Source of the DNA: Amnibacterium endophyticum
GTDB lineage: Bacteria; Actinomycetota; Actinomycetes; Actinomycetales; Microbacteriaceae
DNA length: 64,000 nucleotides
Reading direction: 5' to 3'
Assembly (NCBI RefSeq): GCF_042680685.1
Contig: NZ_JBHUEA010000016.1
Location: 25,106 to 89,105 of the forward strand
Every line of letters begins with the position of its first letter. The first letter of the stretch is position 1. Positions 1 through 8,187 of this stretch are shown here, piece after piece. Under the pieces are notes generated by a model that made no database searches, was not told where the DNA came from, and was given only the letters and a program-made list of their open reading frames with translations. The translations under genes and the position numbers were made by a program.

Positions 1-435
1 CGGGTCCTCGCCGAAGCTGCGGGCGCCGATCACCGGGTTGTCGGGGTTCGTGTTCACGTCGACGGTGGGCGCGAGGTCGAGCCTGACGCCCGCGGCGGCG
101 AGCTCCAGGCCGATGCGGTGCGCGGACGCCGCGGTGCCGTCGACGTCGTCGAGCCGGCCGAGCACCCCGTTGCCGGGCTCCGGCGAGCCGTCGGGCACGT
201 GCAGGCGGGTGACGTCACCGCCCTCCTCGTCGATGGCGACGACGGCGGAGGGCGACGCCGTCCGCACCGCGTCGGTGAGCGCGCGCACCTGGGCGACGTC
301 CACCACGTTCGGGCCGAACAGCGCGACGCCCGCGAGCCCGTCGCGCAGCAGCGCCTCGATCGAGGCGGGCAGCGCGGTGCCGGCGAACCCCGGCAGCAGC
401 ACCCCGAGCGCGAGGCGGCGCAGGTCCGCGCTCAC
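1..435 (-). CDS. Glycoside hydrolase family 3, beta-N-acetylhexosaminidase-like (N-terminal part, cut by window edge)
   Basis: The frame reads leftwards from a GTG at 433-435 and is open to base 1, so only the first 145 residues are present. It shows GH3 N-terminal hallmarks: an IDEEGGDVTRLH stretch near residue 70 (compare IDQEGGRVxR in NagZ enzymes) and NPVIGARSFGEDP near the cut end. The family cleaves terminal beta-linked GlcNAc from chitin- or peptidoglycan-derived oligosaccharides. A GGAGG lies just upstream of the GTG, and the permease before it ends only 19 nt away, so it should be the last gene of the sugar-transport operon. No signal peptide is seen, which suggests a cytoplasmic enzyme acting on imported sugar. 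The catalytic aspartate region is outside the window. Confidence 0.85.
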   Translation of the reverse strand, partial: MSADLRRLALGVLLPGFAGTALPASIEALLRDGLAGVALFGPNVVDVAQVRALTDAVRTASPSAVVAIDEEGGDVTRLHVPDGSPEPGNGVLGRLDDVDGTAASAHRIGLELAAAGVRLDLAPTVDVNTNPDNPVIGARSFGEDP

Positions 436-454
436 GCCCCTCCGCGCTCGCGGC

Positions 455-1348
455 TCACTTGTCCGCCCCGACGACGACCGAGCCCGACAGCGCCCGCTGG
501 AAGATCAGGTAGACGATCAGCACCGGGATGATCGTCATCACGACGGCCGCGAACAGGGCGCCGAAGTCGATCGAGTAGCCGGCGGTCCCCGCGAACGCGG
601 CCATCCCCTGCGTCAGCACGTACTTCGAGGTGTCGGGGTTCAGCGCGACCGGCAGCAGGAACTGGTTCCAGAGGCCGACGAAGTTGAGGATCGACAGCGT
701 CGCGATCGCGGGCCGCGCCATCGGCACGATGACCTGGAAGAAGGTTCGCCACTCCCCCGCCCCGTCGATCGCCGCGGCCTCCGTGACGCTCTCCGGCAGC
801 GCGCGGAAGAACGGCACCATGAAGAACACGGTGAACGGCAGCGCGAACGCGGAGTACGTGATCGCGAGCCCCGGCAGCGTCCCGAGCAGGCCGAGCCCCT
901 GCAGGATGAAGAACAGCGGCACGATCGCGAGGAAGATCGGGAACGTCAGCCCGGCGACCATCAGCAGGTAGATCGCCCGGTTGCCGAAGAAGCGGAAGCG
1001 CGCGAGGAAGTACGCGCACATCGAGCCCATCAGCATCGTCAGCACGAGCGCGCCGCCCACGACGATCAGCGTGTTGGCGAAGAACCGGCCGATGCCGGCC
1101 TGCGTCCACGCGTTCACGTAGTTCTCGAGGTGGAGGCGGTCCGGCAGGGTGAAGGGCGACTGCAGCACCTGCGCGCTCGTCTTGAACGAGGACATGAAGG
1201 TCCAGAGGAACGGCAGCACCACCACGACCGTGCAGGCGATCAGGACCGCCTGCGAGACCCCGCCGACGACGCGCTCGCCGGGCGGGACGGTGCGTCGGGT
1301 GCGGGCCCTGCTGCGCAGGACCGCGGGCGCGGCGACCTCGCTCGCCAT
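455..1348 (-). CDS. Sugar ABC transporter permease (MalG/DasC type)
   Basis: This 297-residue integral membrane protein has about six hydrophobic segments. The cytoplasmic EAA loop that contacts the ATPase reads EAAAIDGAGEWRTFF. It is the second permease of a CUT1-type importer and lies between the first permease and the GH3 gene. ATG 1346-1348 is chosen because GGAGG stands about 7 nt upstream; a GTG two codons earlier overlaps the stop of the previous gene and cannot be excluded. The window has no ATPase for this importer. In actinobacteria such systems commonly share a distant MsiK-type ATPase (family knowledge). The GH3 gene and GlcNAc-type kinase nearby suggest the substrate is GlcNAc or a chito- or muro-oligosaccharide. 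Confidence 0.9.
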   Translation of the reverse strand: MASEVAAPAVLRSRARTRRTVPPGERVVGGVSQAVLIACTVVVVLPFLWTFMSSFKTSAQVLQSPFTLPDRLHLENYVNAWTQAGIGRFFANTLIVVGGALVLTMLMGSMCAYFLARFRFFGNRAIYLLMVAGLTFPIFLAIVPLFFILQGLGLLGTLPGLAITYSAFALPFTVFFMVPFFRALPESVTEAAAIDGAGEWRTFFQVIVPMARPAIATLSILNFVGLWNQFLLPVALNPDTSKYVLTQGMAAFAGTAGYSIDFGALFAAVVMTIIPVLIVYLIFQRALSGSVVVGADK

Positions 1349-1350
1349 GG

Positions 1351-2349
1351 TCACTCCTCCCTCAGGTCCTCGCGGCCGCCGGTGAGGCGGTCGACGAGGA
1401 AGACGACGCCGGCGAACAGCAGCGTGATCGCGGCGAGGATCACGCCCATCGCGCAGGCGTAGCCGAACTGGCCCTTCGTGAAGGCCGTGGTGAACAGCTG
1501 CTGCGAGATGACGAGCGTCGAGTTCTGGGGCCCGCCGCCGCCGATCAGCCCGGACATGAACACGAACGCGTCGAGCGCGAAGATCCCGGTGTAGATCATC
1601 GAGGTGCGGATGTTCGCCCGCAGCATCGGGACGGTCACCGACAGCGCGATGCGGAAGCGGCCCGCGCCGTCGAGCCGGGCGGCCTCGAACACCTCCGCCG
1701 GCAGCGCCTTGATCGCCGCCACGAAGATGACGACGTAGAAGCCGACCGACGCCCAGATCATCACGAACATGACCGCGGGCATCGCGGTCGTGGCGTCGCC
1801 GAGCCACGGGTAGGAGGCGAACCCGTCGAAGCCGAGCGCGGTCAGCACGCCGTTCAGCAGCCCGCCGGCCGGCTGGTAGACCTGCTGCCACATGATCGCG
1901 GCCGCGATGGCCGGGATGATGTACGGGAAGAAGAAGACGACCCGGTACAGCTCGCCGCCCCTCACCCCGCGGACCGGGCCGCTGGAGGACCCGCCGATGG
2001 TGACGAGGGACGCGATGGCGAGGGCCAGCGCGATGATCACGACCGGCAGGACCAGCACGAGCGTCACGCTGTTGCGGACGGCCGTGAGGAAGACGTCGTC
2101 CGAGAACGCGCGGACGTAGTTGCCGAGGCCGATGAACGGGATCGAGTCGTCGAACCCGCTCCAGCTCGTCAGCGAGTAGTAGACGGCCTGCACGAACGGC
2201 GACAGCACCAGCACCGCGTAGACGAGCAGCGGGACGCCGAGGAAGACGGCGGCGAACGAGATCCGGTCGGCCGTCAGCCGGCGCCGCCACCGGCGGGCGG
2301 CCCCGGAGGGACCGCCCGCCCGGCCGACCGTGCGGGCGAGGGTCGTCAC
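1351..2349 (-). CDS. Sugar ABC transporter permease (MalF/DasB type)
   Basis: This 332-residue membrane protein starts with a basic cytoplasmic tail (about residues 10-35), then has hydrophobic spans and an EAA loop (EVFEAARLDGAGRFR) typical of CUT1 permeases. GTG 2347-2349 overlaps the TGA of the binding-protein gene by 4 nt (GTGA), so the two are probably translationally coupled. The next permease begins 2 nt after its stop. It should pair with that permease to form the membrane channel of the importer fed by the upstream lipoprotein. Confidence 0.9.
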   Translation of the reverse strand: MTTLARTVGRAGGPSGAARRWRRRLTADRISFAAVFLGVPLLVYAVLVLSPFVQAVYYSLTSWSGFDDSIPFIGLGNYVRAFSDDVFLTAVRNSVTLVLVLPVVIIALALAIASLVTIGGSSSGPVRGVRGGELYRVVFFFPYIIPAIAAAIMWQQVYQPAGGLLNGVLTALGFDGFASYPWLGDATTAMPAVMFVMIWASVGFYVVIFVAAIKALPAEVFEAARLDGAGRFRIALSVTVPMLRANIRTSMIYTGIFALDAFVFMSGLIGGGGPQNSTLVISQQLFTTAFTKGQFGYACAMGVILAAITLLFAGVVFLVDRLTGGREDLREE

Positions 2350-3755
2350 GACACCTTGACCTTCGTGACCGACGAGTCGTTCGCCACCTTGTCGGTGATG
2401 TCCTGCAGCCCCTTCGTCAGCTGCGCGACCGACGAGCCGCCGGAGAGGAAGGTGTTCCACACGACCAGCTGGTCCTGGTTCATGCCGTACAGGTCGACGA
2501 AGTTCCAGGAGAACACGTTCGAGCCCGCGTCCTCCAGCAGCTTGGACTGCGAGACGAGCGCCGTGGAGCCGAAGCCGTCGGCCGGGACGATGCCCTTCAC
2601 GATGGTGGGGGTCAGGCGCGTCTTCGTGAAGTTCGTCGCGGCGTCCTTCGACAGCATCGCCCGCAGCAGCTCCTTGCCGCCCGCGACGTTGCCCGCCTTC
2701 GACGGGACGATGAACGGCTCGCCCGCGGTGGAGTGCATCGCCTCGTACGGCATCGCGGGATTCGAGGACACGACGGGCTCCGGGGCCCCGGTCATCTTGA
2801 ACCCGGACTTCGTCTGCTTCTTCATCTCGTTCTCGATCCACGAGCCCGACGGGTAGAGCAGCGCGTCCTCGTCGCTCGACCACTGCGCCTGGGCCGCGGT
2901 GAACTGCGTGCCGGCGCCGCCGGGCTTGAAGTAGCCGGCGTCGATGATCTTCTTCATCGCGGTGAACACCGCCTGCACGGCCGGCTTCGACCAGCAGTCC
3001 TTCTCCAGGTTCTCGAGGGCGAGGCGCACGTCGTCGCCGCCCTCCTTGATCGCCGACGCGATGGCGAGGGTCTGGTAGTAGGTCGCGGCCTCCTTGCCCC
3101 AGACGAAGAGGTACTTGCCCTTCGCCTTGGCCTTGCCGCCGAGGTCGTAGGCCTCGTCCCACGTCTTCGGCACCGTCCAGCCGTTCTCGTCGAACAGCGA
3201 CTGCGAGTACCAGAGGGCGTAGACCGTGAGCACGTAGTTCAGGACGAGGAACTTGCCGTCGAGCGTGCCCGGCTTCGTGACGCCGGTGTAGAGGGTGTCG
3301 CTGATCTTCGTGCCCTCGTAGTTGTTCGCCTCGAGCACGTCGGACAGCTCGGCGAGCTGGCCGCGGATCGTCGAGATGCCGATCGCGTTCGCGCCGGAGT
3401 TGTCCACGAGGTCCGGCGGGTTGCCGGCGACGAACTTCGGCTGCAGCGACTGGGCGATGTTCGTGATCGCGTCGACGTTCGCGCCGACGCCGACCTTCTG
3501 CTTCATCACGTTCGCGGCGTAGTCGACGTAGTCCGTGCCGTAGCCGCCGTTGAAGATCGCCGCGGCGACGGTGGAGCCGGACGCGATGCCGAAGGGGTTG
3601 TTCGCGCTGGTCGAGGCGGAGGCGCTGCTGCCGCCCCCGCTCTGGCTGGATCCGGTCGCGGCGCAGCTGGCGAGCGTGCCGGCGATCGGCACGACGAGGC
3701 CGGTGATGAGGGCGCCGCGGAGGAAGTCGCGGCGGTGGAGGCGGGGCTGGTTCAT
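2346..3755 (-). CDS. Sugar ABC transporter substrate-binding lipoprotein
   Basis: This 469-residue protein is of the family-1 extracellular solute-binding type. The N-terminus carries a twin-arginine-like motif (HRRDFLRG, residues 7-14), a hydrophobic stretch and a lipobox LASC with the lipidated Cys at residue 31, so it is probably exported by Tat and anchored as a lipoprotein. A Ser/Gly/Ala-rich linker follows the Cys. It overlaps the first permease by 4 nt and sits 54 nt downstream of the SIS-domain gene in the same direction. It would bind the sugar for the two permeases. Exact ligand specificity cannot be read from the sequence. Confidence 0.9.
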   Translation of the reverse strand: MNQPRLHRRDFLRGALITGLVVPIAGTLASCAATGSSQSGGGSSASASTSANNPFGIASGSTVAAAIFNGGYGTDYVDYAANVMKQKVGVGANVDAITNIAQSLQPKFVAGNPPDLVDNSGANAIGISTIRGQLAELSDVLEANNYEGTKISDTLYTGVTKPGTLDGKFLVLNYVLTVYALWYSQSLFDENGWTVPKTWDEAYDLGGKAKAKGKYLFVWGKEAATYYQTLAIASAIKEGGDDVRLALENLEKDCWSKPAVQAVFTAMKKIIDAGYFKPGGAGTQFTAAQAQWSSDEDALLYPSGSWIENEMKKQTKSGFKMTGAPEPVVSSNPAMPYEAMHSTAGEPFIVPSKAGNVAGGKELLRAMLSKDAATNFTKTRLTPTIVKGIVPADGFGSTALVSQSKLLEDAGSNVFSWNFVDLYGMNQDQLVVWNTFLSGGSSVAQLTKGLQDITDKVANDSSVTKVKVS

Positions 3756-3809
3756 GGCTGTTCGTTCCTTCTTCTTCGAGGGTGGTGCAGGGATGAGGTG
3801 GTGCGAGCC

Positions 3810-4574
3810 TCAGGCGGTGCGGTCGATGCCGTACCGGGCCTCGAGGGCGTCGTTGTGCTCGTCGCCGCCGGGGATGTTGGCGGACAGGTAGAGGGGGGCG
3901 GCGTCGCCGGATCGGACGAAGCGCTCCGCCACCGAGACGGTGATCACCTGCGCGATGTAGGCGGCGGTGATGGAGGAGACGGCGCCGGCCGGGACGTCGG
4001 CGCCGATCGTGATCGCCGCGTCGCCGTAGGGCGCGAGGTTGTCGATCACGACGTCGGCGACGTCGCGGAGCCGCTTGCCGCTCGGGTGCTTCGGCTCCAC
4101 CCGCATCGTGTGCTCGGCGGAGGTGACGGCGACGACGGGGTTCCCGTTCGCCTTCGCGGCGAGGGCGAACCCGACGATGGAGCCGTTCACGCCGGAGTTC
4201 GAGGCGATCAGCACGACGTCGTGCGGGCCGACCTCCGCCAGCGCGAAGAGCTTCTCGGCGATGCCCGGGTCGCGCTCGAGCTTGCCGCCCTTCAGCTCGG
4301 ACACCGGCATGCCGCCGGTGAGCGACAGGTCGCGCAGCGAGATCTTCTTCGTCGGGATCAGCCCGCCCGCGCGGCCCGCGATCTCCATCGCGAACGCCTC
4401 GGAGTGCCCCGTGCCGAACGCGTAGGCGACCCCGCCGGACCGGATCGCGCGCTCCACCAGGTCGACGGCGGCGTCGAAGCCGCCCTCCTCGGCGAGCTGC
4501 TGCAGCGCCTGGAGGCGCTCGGCGACGGCCGAGGAGAAGTCGCGGATCGCGGTCAGGGCGGCGGAGTCGGTCAT
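3810..4574 (-). CDS. SIS-domain sugar-phosphate protein (UPF0309-like)
   Basis: This 254-residue protein has one SIS (sugar isomerase) domain. Visible landmarks are AFGTGHSEAFAMEIAGRAGG near residues 52-71 and VLIASNSGVNGS near residues 125-136, the phosphosugar-binding segments. SIS proteins isomerise, cleave or sense phosphosugars. Beside a GlcNAc-type kinase and an amino-sugar importer, a role on GlcNAc-6-P, GlcN-6-P or MurNAc-6-P is the natural inference. It lacks a second SIS domain and so is not a GlmS-type isomerase half. The start overlaps the RpiR stop (ATGA), which indicates one transcript. Confidence 0.75.
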   Translation of the reverse strand: MTDSAALTAIRDFSSAVAERLQALQQLAEEGGFDAAVDLVERAIRSGGVAYAFGTGHSEAFAMEIAGRAGGLIPTKKISLRDLSLTGGMPVSELKGGKLERDPGIAEKLFALAEVGPHDVVLIASNSGVNGSIVGFALAAKANGNPVVAVTSAEHTMRVEPKHPSGKRLRDVADVVIDNLAPYGDAAITIGADVPAGAVSSITAAYIAQVITVSVAERFVRSGDAAPLYLSANIPGGDEHNDALEARYGIDRTA

Positions 4575-5557
4575 GCGGGGTCCTTCCGGGGGGTGTGGTC
4601 GCGCAGCGGCGCGGCGACGCCGCCCGACCGGTGCGGGGTGACCGCACGGGCGGAGGCGGCGAGGTTGCGGCTCGCGCGGTCGTAGTCGACCTGCGCGGTG
4701 AGCACGTAGAGCAGGTCGCCGACGTAGACCTGGCTGTAGTAGGCGGCGAGGTCGTCCGGCTGCAGGAACTGCTCGTACGCGGCGGTGCGGAGCACGATGT
4801 CCGCGCCCTCCGCGAGCGGCGAGTCCGGGTCGTTCGTCACCGCCACCGTGAGGCAGCCGTGCCGCCCCGCCTCCTGCAGCATCTGGATCGTCTCGGCCGT
4901 GCGGCCCGTGTGCGAGTAGCCGATGGCGACGCAGTCCTCGGTCTGCAGCACGGCGCTGGTCAGCCCCGCGTGCACCTCCGACCAGACGTTGCAGACGACC
5001 CCGATGCGGTACATGCGGGCGGCCAGCGCCTCCGCGGCGAGGCCGCTGCTGCCGACGCCGTAGAGGTCGACGTGGCGGCTGCGCGCGATCGCCTCGGCGA
5101 GCCGCTGCAGGTCGTCGAGGTCGACGGACTCCGCCGTCTCGCGGAGCGTGCGGACGCAGCCGGCCAGCAGGCTGCCGCGGACGTCCTCGGCGGGGTCGTC
5201 CGGGCCGAACGCCCGGCCGAGGTCCGCCTCCTCCGGCCGCCGGCCGCGGTCCGTCGCGACGCTCATCCGCAGCGCCGGGTAGCCGGCGTAGCCGATCTGC
5301 CGGGCGAACCGCGTGACCGTGGCGGCGGAGGTGCCGGCCCGTTCCGCGAGCTCGGCGATCGGCAGGTCGAGCACGGCCTGCGGGTCGTCCAGCACCACCT
5401 GGGCGACCCGCAGGGTCGCGGCGGGCAGGTCCGCCCAGCGGGCGCGGATCCGGCTCTGCACGGCGGACGCGTCGATCTTCATGACCGCGAGGTCGTCATC
5501 CTCGTGGAGCAGATCGGAAGCCGTCACGTGAGAACCCGTTTCATCCAGATGCGCCAT
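4571..5557 (-). CDS. RpiR family transcriptional regulator (HTH + SIS)
   Basis: This 328-residue protein has the RpiR layout. The N-terminal helix-turn-helix contains LAERAGTSAATVTRFARQIGY, and a C-terminal SIS domain contains the DLYGVGSSGLAAEA and GYSHTGRTAETI phosphosugar-binding motifs. These regulators respond to phosphosugars. It heads the leftward amino-sugar operon and is divergent from the kinase gene, with a 70-nt intergenic region that probably contains both promoters and its operators. ATG 5555-5557 is used. ATG 5480-5482 would give the more usual short leader before the HTH and is a real alternative, since neither has a strong ribosome-binding site. Confidence 0.85.
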   Translation of the reverse strand: MAHLDETGSHVTASDLLHEDDDLAVMKIDASAVQSRIRARWADLPAATLRVAQVVLDDPQAVLDLPIAELAERAGTSAATVTRFARQIGYAGYPALRMSVATDRGRRPEEADLGRAFGPDDPAEDVRGSLLAGCVRTLRETAESVDLDDLQRLAEAIARSRHVDLYGVGSSGLAAEALAARMYRIGVVCNVWSEVHAGLTSAVLQTEDCVAIGYSHTGRTAETIQMLQEAGRHGCLTVAVTNDPDSPLAEGADIVLRTAAYEQFLQPDDLAAYYSQVYVGDLLYVLTAQVDYDRASRNLAASARAVTPHRSGGVAAPLRDHTPRKDPA

Positions 5558-5576
5558 CGCCTGAGATCGAGTTTCA
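5538..5576. promoter_or_regulatory. Candidate RpiR operator pair
   Basis: GTTTCA occurs at 5538-5543 and again at 5571-5576, 33 bp apart (about three helical turns), flanking the start of the RpiR gene and next to the divergent kinase gene. The spacing and position fit autoregulation, but the motif is short and this is only a suggestion. Confidence 0.25.
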
Positions 5577-5627
5577 CCATACGCTGCTCGTGTGACGGCG
5601 GTGTTGCAAGCGGGTAACGATGGGAAC

Positions 5628-7229
5628 GTGTCGTCCATCGGGCTCCGCGCCGCCCTGATCGCCGTCGACGCGGGAGGCACGTCGACCCGCGCGGCGCTCG
5701 TCGACCTCGACGGCAGGGTGCTCGGCACGGGCCGCGCCGGGGGCGGCAACCCCACGTCCCGAGGAGCCGAAGGGGCCGGAGCCGCGGTCGCCGCCGCCGC
5801 CCGGCAGGCGCTCGGCGAGGCGCCGCCGCGGGTGGGGAGCGTGCTCGTCGCCCACGCCGGCGAGCGCCTCCCCGCCTACTACGCGGCGATCGCGGAGGGC
5901 CTCGCCGCGCACGGCGTCCAGGCGCCGATCCGGCAGGCCGGCGACCTGGAGGCGCTCTACGCCAGCGGCACGAGCGAGCCCGACGGTGCCGCGCTGATCG
6001 CCGGCACGGGCGCGATCGGCGGCGCGGTCGCCGGCGGCCGCGTGGTGGAGGTGGTCGACGGCACCGGCTGGCTGCTCGGCGACGCCGGCAGCGGCTTCTG
6101 GATCGGGCACCGCGTCGCGCGTGCCGCGGTCGACGACCTCGACGGCGGGCCCGCCACCGCCCTGACACGGCCCCTGCTGGCCGCGCTCGGGATCGACGAG
6201 GACCGCGGGGACGACGAGGGGCGGGCCGGAGCGCTCCGCGAGGTCGTCTCACGGCTCTACGCCGAGCGGCCGGTGGACCTCGCTCGCTTCGCGCCGCTCG
6301 CCTTCACGCACCGCGACGACCCGGTGGCGCGGCGGATCCTGGTCCGGGCGGTCGACGCCCTCGCCGCGCTGGTCGCCTGCATCCGCGCCGCGCAGCCCGC
6401 CGGCCCGCTCGTCGTCGGCGGCAGCGTCCTCGTGCAGGGGCTGCTTCGCCTGCCCGACGGGCTGGCGGATCCGCTGCTGCGGCTGGCGGGCGCCGCGCTG
6501 CCGGTCGCCGACGGGCTGGTCGGCGCCGCGGTGCTCGCGCTGCGCAGCGCCGGGACCCCGGTCGGCCCGACGCTGCACGCCGCGCTCGTACGGGACCTCG
6601 GCACGCCGCTGCCCCCGGTGCCGGCCGCCGCGGCGCCGCTGCCGGTCGAGGTCCGGGCGCCGCGGCCGTCGGACACCGCCGCCGTGTACCGGATCTGCTT
6701 CGAGACCGGGCCGGATCCGGAGGACCCGGGCCGCACCCCGGAGCTGCTGGGGCACGTCTGGGCCGGCCCCTACCTCGCGTTCGCGCCGCACTGGTGCCGC
6801 GTGCTCGTCGACGCGCGCGGCGTCGCGGGCTACCTGCTCGCAGTCCCCTCGAGCGCCGCGTACGAGCGCTGGGCGGCCGAGGAGTGGTGGCCGCCGCTCC
6901 GGCTCGAGCACCCCGCGGACGCCCCCGGCCTCTCCCCCGCCGACCGCGCGGTCGCGGAGCTGTTCGCGACGCCGCCGGCCTCCCCGCCCGACCTCGTCGC
7001 GACGCACCCCGCGCACCTCCACATCGACCTGCTGCAGCGGGCACGCGGCCGCGGGTTCGCCCGGCTGCTGATCGACGACCTGTGCGACCGGCTCGCGGCC
7101 GAGGGCGTCCCCGGCGTGCACCTCGGCGTCGCGCCGGACAACGCCCGCGCGACCGCGGTCTACCGCCGCCTCGGCTTCGAGGTGCTGCGGCACGAGCCCG
7201 ACGTCGTCTGGATGGGCCGCCGCCTCTGA
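5628..7229 (+). CDS. N-acetylglucosamine/glucosamine kinase (BadF type) fused to an O-GlcNAcase-like GNAT domain
   Basis: This is a 533-residue two-domain protein. Residues 1 to about 325 form a BadF/BcrAD/NagK-type ASKHA kinase: an AVDAGGTSTRAAL phosphate loop at the N-terminus, and GTGAIGG then GTGWLLGDAGSGFWIG around residues 126-165. Residues from about 338 to the end are a GNAT fold with features of the HAT-like domain of O-GlcNAcases: AVYRICFETG, GPYLAFAPHWCRVL, ERWAAEEWWPPL, then HLHIDLLQRARGRGFARLL and a PDNARATAVYRRLGFE acyl-CoA-binding end. The kinase half should phosphorylate GlcNAc or GlcN delivered by the divergent importer. The acetyltransferase half may act on amino sugars, which is inference. 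GTG 5628 is preferred over GTG 5592 because AACGAT (5616-5621) stands at leaderless -10 spacing. Confidence 0.85.
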   Translation: MSSIGLRAALIAVDAGGTSTRAALVDLDGRVLGTGRAGGGNPTSRGAEGAGAAVAAAARQALGEAPPRVGSVLVAHAGERLPAYYAAIAEGLAAHGVQAPIRQAGDLEALYASGTSEPDGAALIAGTGAIGGAVAGGRVVEVVDGTGWLLGDAGSGFWIGHRVARAAVDDLDGGPATALTRPLLAALGIDEDRGDDEGRAGALREVVSRLYAERPVDLARFAPLAFTHRDDPVARRILVRAVDALAALVACIRAAQPAGPLVVGGSVLVQGLLRLPDGLADPLLRLAGAALPVADGLVGAAVLALRSAGTPVGPTLHAALVRDLGTPLPPVPAAAAPLPVEVRAPRPSDTAAVYRICFETGPDPEDPGRTPELLGHVWAGPYLAFAPHWCRVLVDARGVAGYLLAVPSSAAYERWAAEEWWPPLRLEHPADAPGLSPADRAVAELFATPPASPPDLVATHPAHLHIDLLQRARGRGFARLLIDDLCDRLAAEGVPGVHLGVAPDNARATAVYRRLGFEVLRHEPDVVWMGRRL

Positions 7230-7231
7230 CC

Positions 7232-7289
7232 GGGCCCGTTGCGGACATCCGGGCCCGCCGCGGCGGGCTCGGGTGTCCGCAACGGGCCC
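7232..7289. repeat. 58-bp near-perfect palindrome, copy 1 (possible bidirectional terminator)
   Basis: The arms 7232-7260 and 7261-7289 are reverse complements at 27 of 29 positions with no loop and a CCGCGG centre. It starts 3 nt after the kinase-GNAT stop. A diverged copy lies at 8119-8176, just after the next gene. It could terminate transcription or be a small mobile palindromic repeat. Confidence 0.8.
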
Positions 7290-7319
7290 AGGAGCGGCCG
7301 GAGGCACCGCGGGGTGCGG

Positions 7320-7325
7320 CAGGCT
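7320..7325 (+). promoter_or_regulatory. Leaderless-type -10 box (CAGGCT)
   Basis: CAGGCT ends 6 nt before GTG 7332, which puts the start codon at about +1. Confidence 0.5.
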
Positions 7326-7331
7326 GACGGC

Positions 7332-8111
7332 GTGCAGCAGCACGCTCTCACCGCGTACCGCACCGCGACGCCGCCGGACCTGGACGGCCGCCTCGCCGCG
7401 GACTGCTGGCGCCGGGCGCCGCGCTCCAGCCGCTTCGTCGATCTGGTGAGCGGCGGCCCGACCGGCCTCGACACCCGCGCTGCGGTGCTGTGGGACGACG
7501 ACGCCCTCTACGTCGGCTTCGAGGTGGAGGAGCCGCGGGTCGAGGCGCGGCTCACGGAGCGGGACGCGCACGTCTGGCTGGACGACGACGTGGAGCTGTT
7601 CGTCGCGGGCGTCGACCGCTACTACGAGCTCGAGGTCAACGCCTTGAACACCGTCTACGAGGTCCTGTTCGAGTGGGACGACGCCGGCCGCGACCGGGCC
7701 GCGGGCCCGGCCGAGCTGCGTGGCGACCATCCGCAGGCCGCGCCCTTCGACGGCGTCGACCACCGGCACCCGCGCGGACCCCGCACCGGGTTCTGGGGCT
7801 GGGACCTGCCGGGCCTCGTCACCGCGGTCCACGTCGACGGCCGGCTGAACGACCCGTCGGTCGTCGACGCGGGCTGGTCCGTCGAGATCGCGCTGCCGTG
7901 GGCGGGCCTCGCCGTGCTGGCCGACGAGGCGCACCCGCTGCCGCCGCGGGACGGCGACATCTGGCGCATCGCGTTCGCCCGCTTCAACACCGACCGGATG
8001 AGCGCCGACGACTCCGGCGGCTGGGCGCTCTCCCCACACGGCGTGTGGGATGCGCACGTCCCGGAGCGGTTCCCGCTGGTCCGCTTCTCCAGCGACCCGC
8101 CGCCCGGCTGA
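7332..8111 (+). CDS. Carbohydrate-binding family 9-like protein
   Basis: This 259-residue soluble protein has the CBM9/DOMON-like beta-sandwich pattern: an N-terminal LDGRLAADCW segment (compare the 'dG..ddwaW' opening), AAVLWDDDALYVGFEVEEP near residues 55-73, DDDVELFV, and AFARFNT with WALSPHGVWDAHVPERF at the C-terminus. The domain normally binds reducing-end sugars. No signal peptide or catalytic domain is visible, so its role is unclear; its place next to the amino-sugar locus hints at carbohydrate use. GTG 7332 is chosen because a CAGGCT -10 box lies 6 nt upstream. Large palindromes flank the gene on both sides. Confidence 0.75.
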   Translation: MQQHALTAYRTATPPDLDGRLAADCWRRAPRSSRFVDLVSGGPTGLDTRAAVLWDDDALYVGFEVEEPRVEARLTERDAHVWLDDDVELFVAGVDRYYELEVNALNTVYEVLFEWDDAGRDRAAGPAELRGDHPQAAPFDGVDHRHPRGPRTGFWGWDLPGLVTAVHVDGRLNDPSVVDAGWSVEIALPWAGLAVLADEAHPLPPRDGDIWRIAFARFNTDRMSADDSGGWALSPHGVWDAHVPERFPLVRFSSDPPPG

Positions 8112-8118
8112 CGCACCC

Positions 8119-8176
8119 GGGCGCGTTGCGGACATCTGAGCCCGCCGCGGCGGGCCCGGATGTCCGGGACGGACCC
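8119..8176. repeat. 58-bp palindrome, copy 2 (diverged)
   Basis: The arms 8119-8147 and 8148-8176 meet at a CCGCGG centre and pair at about 24 of 29 positions. The left arm and centre closely match the copy at 7232-7289 (GTTGCGGACATC is shared). It lies between convergent genes, where a bidirectional terminator would be useful. Confidence 0.7.
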
Positions 8177-8187
8177 GGGAGGAGCGG

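Noticed and set aside
2733..4685. Very long open frames opposite or beside real genes, such as this 650-codon frame
   Set aside because: Their products are Arg/Gly/Ala/Val-rich without domains and lie antisense to clear transport, SIS and regulator genes; they follow from the high GC content.
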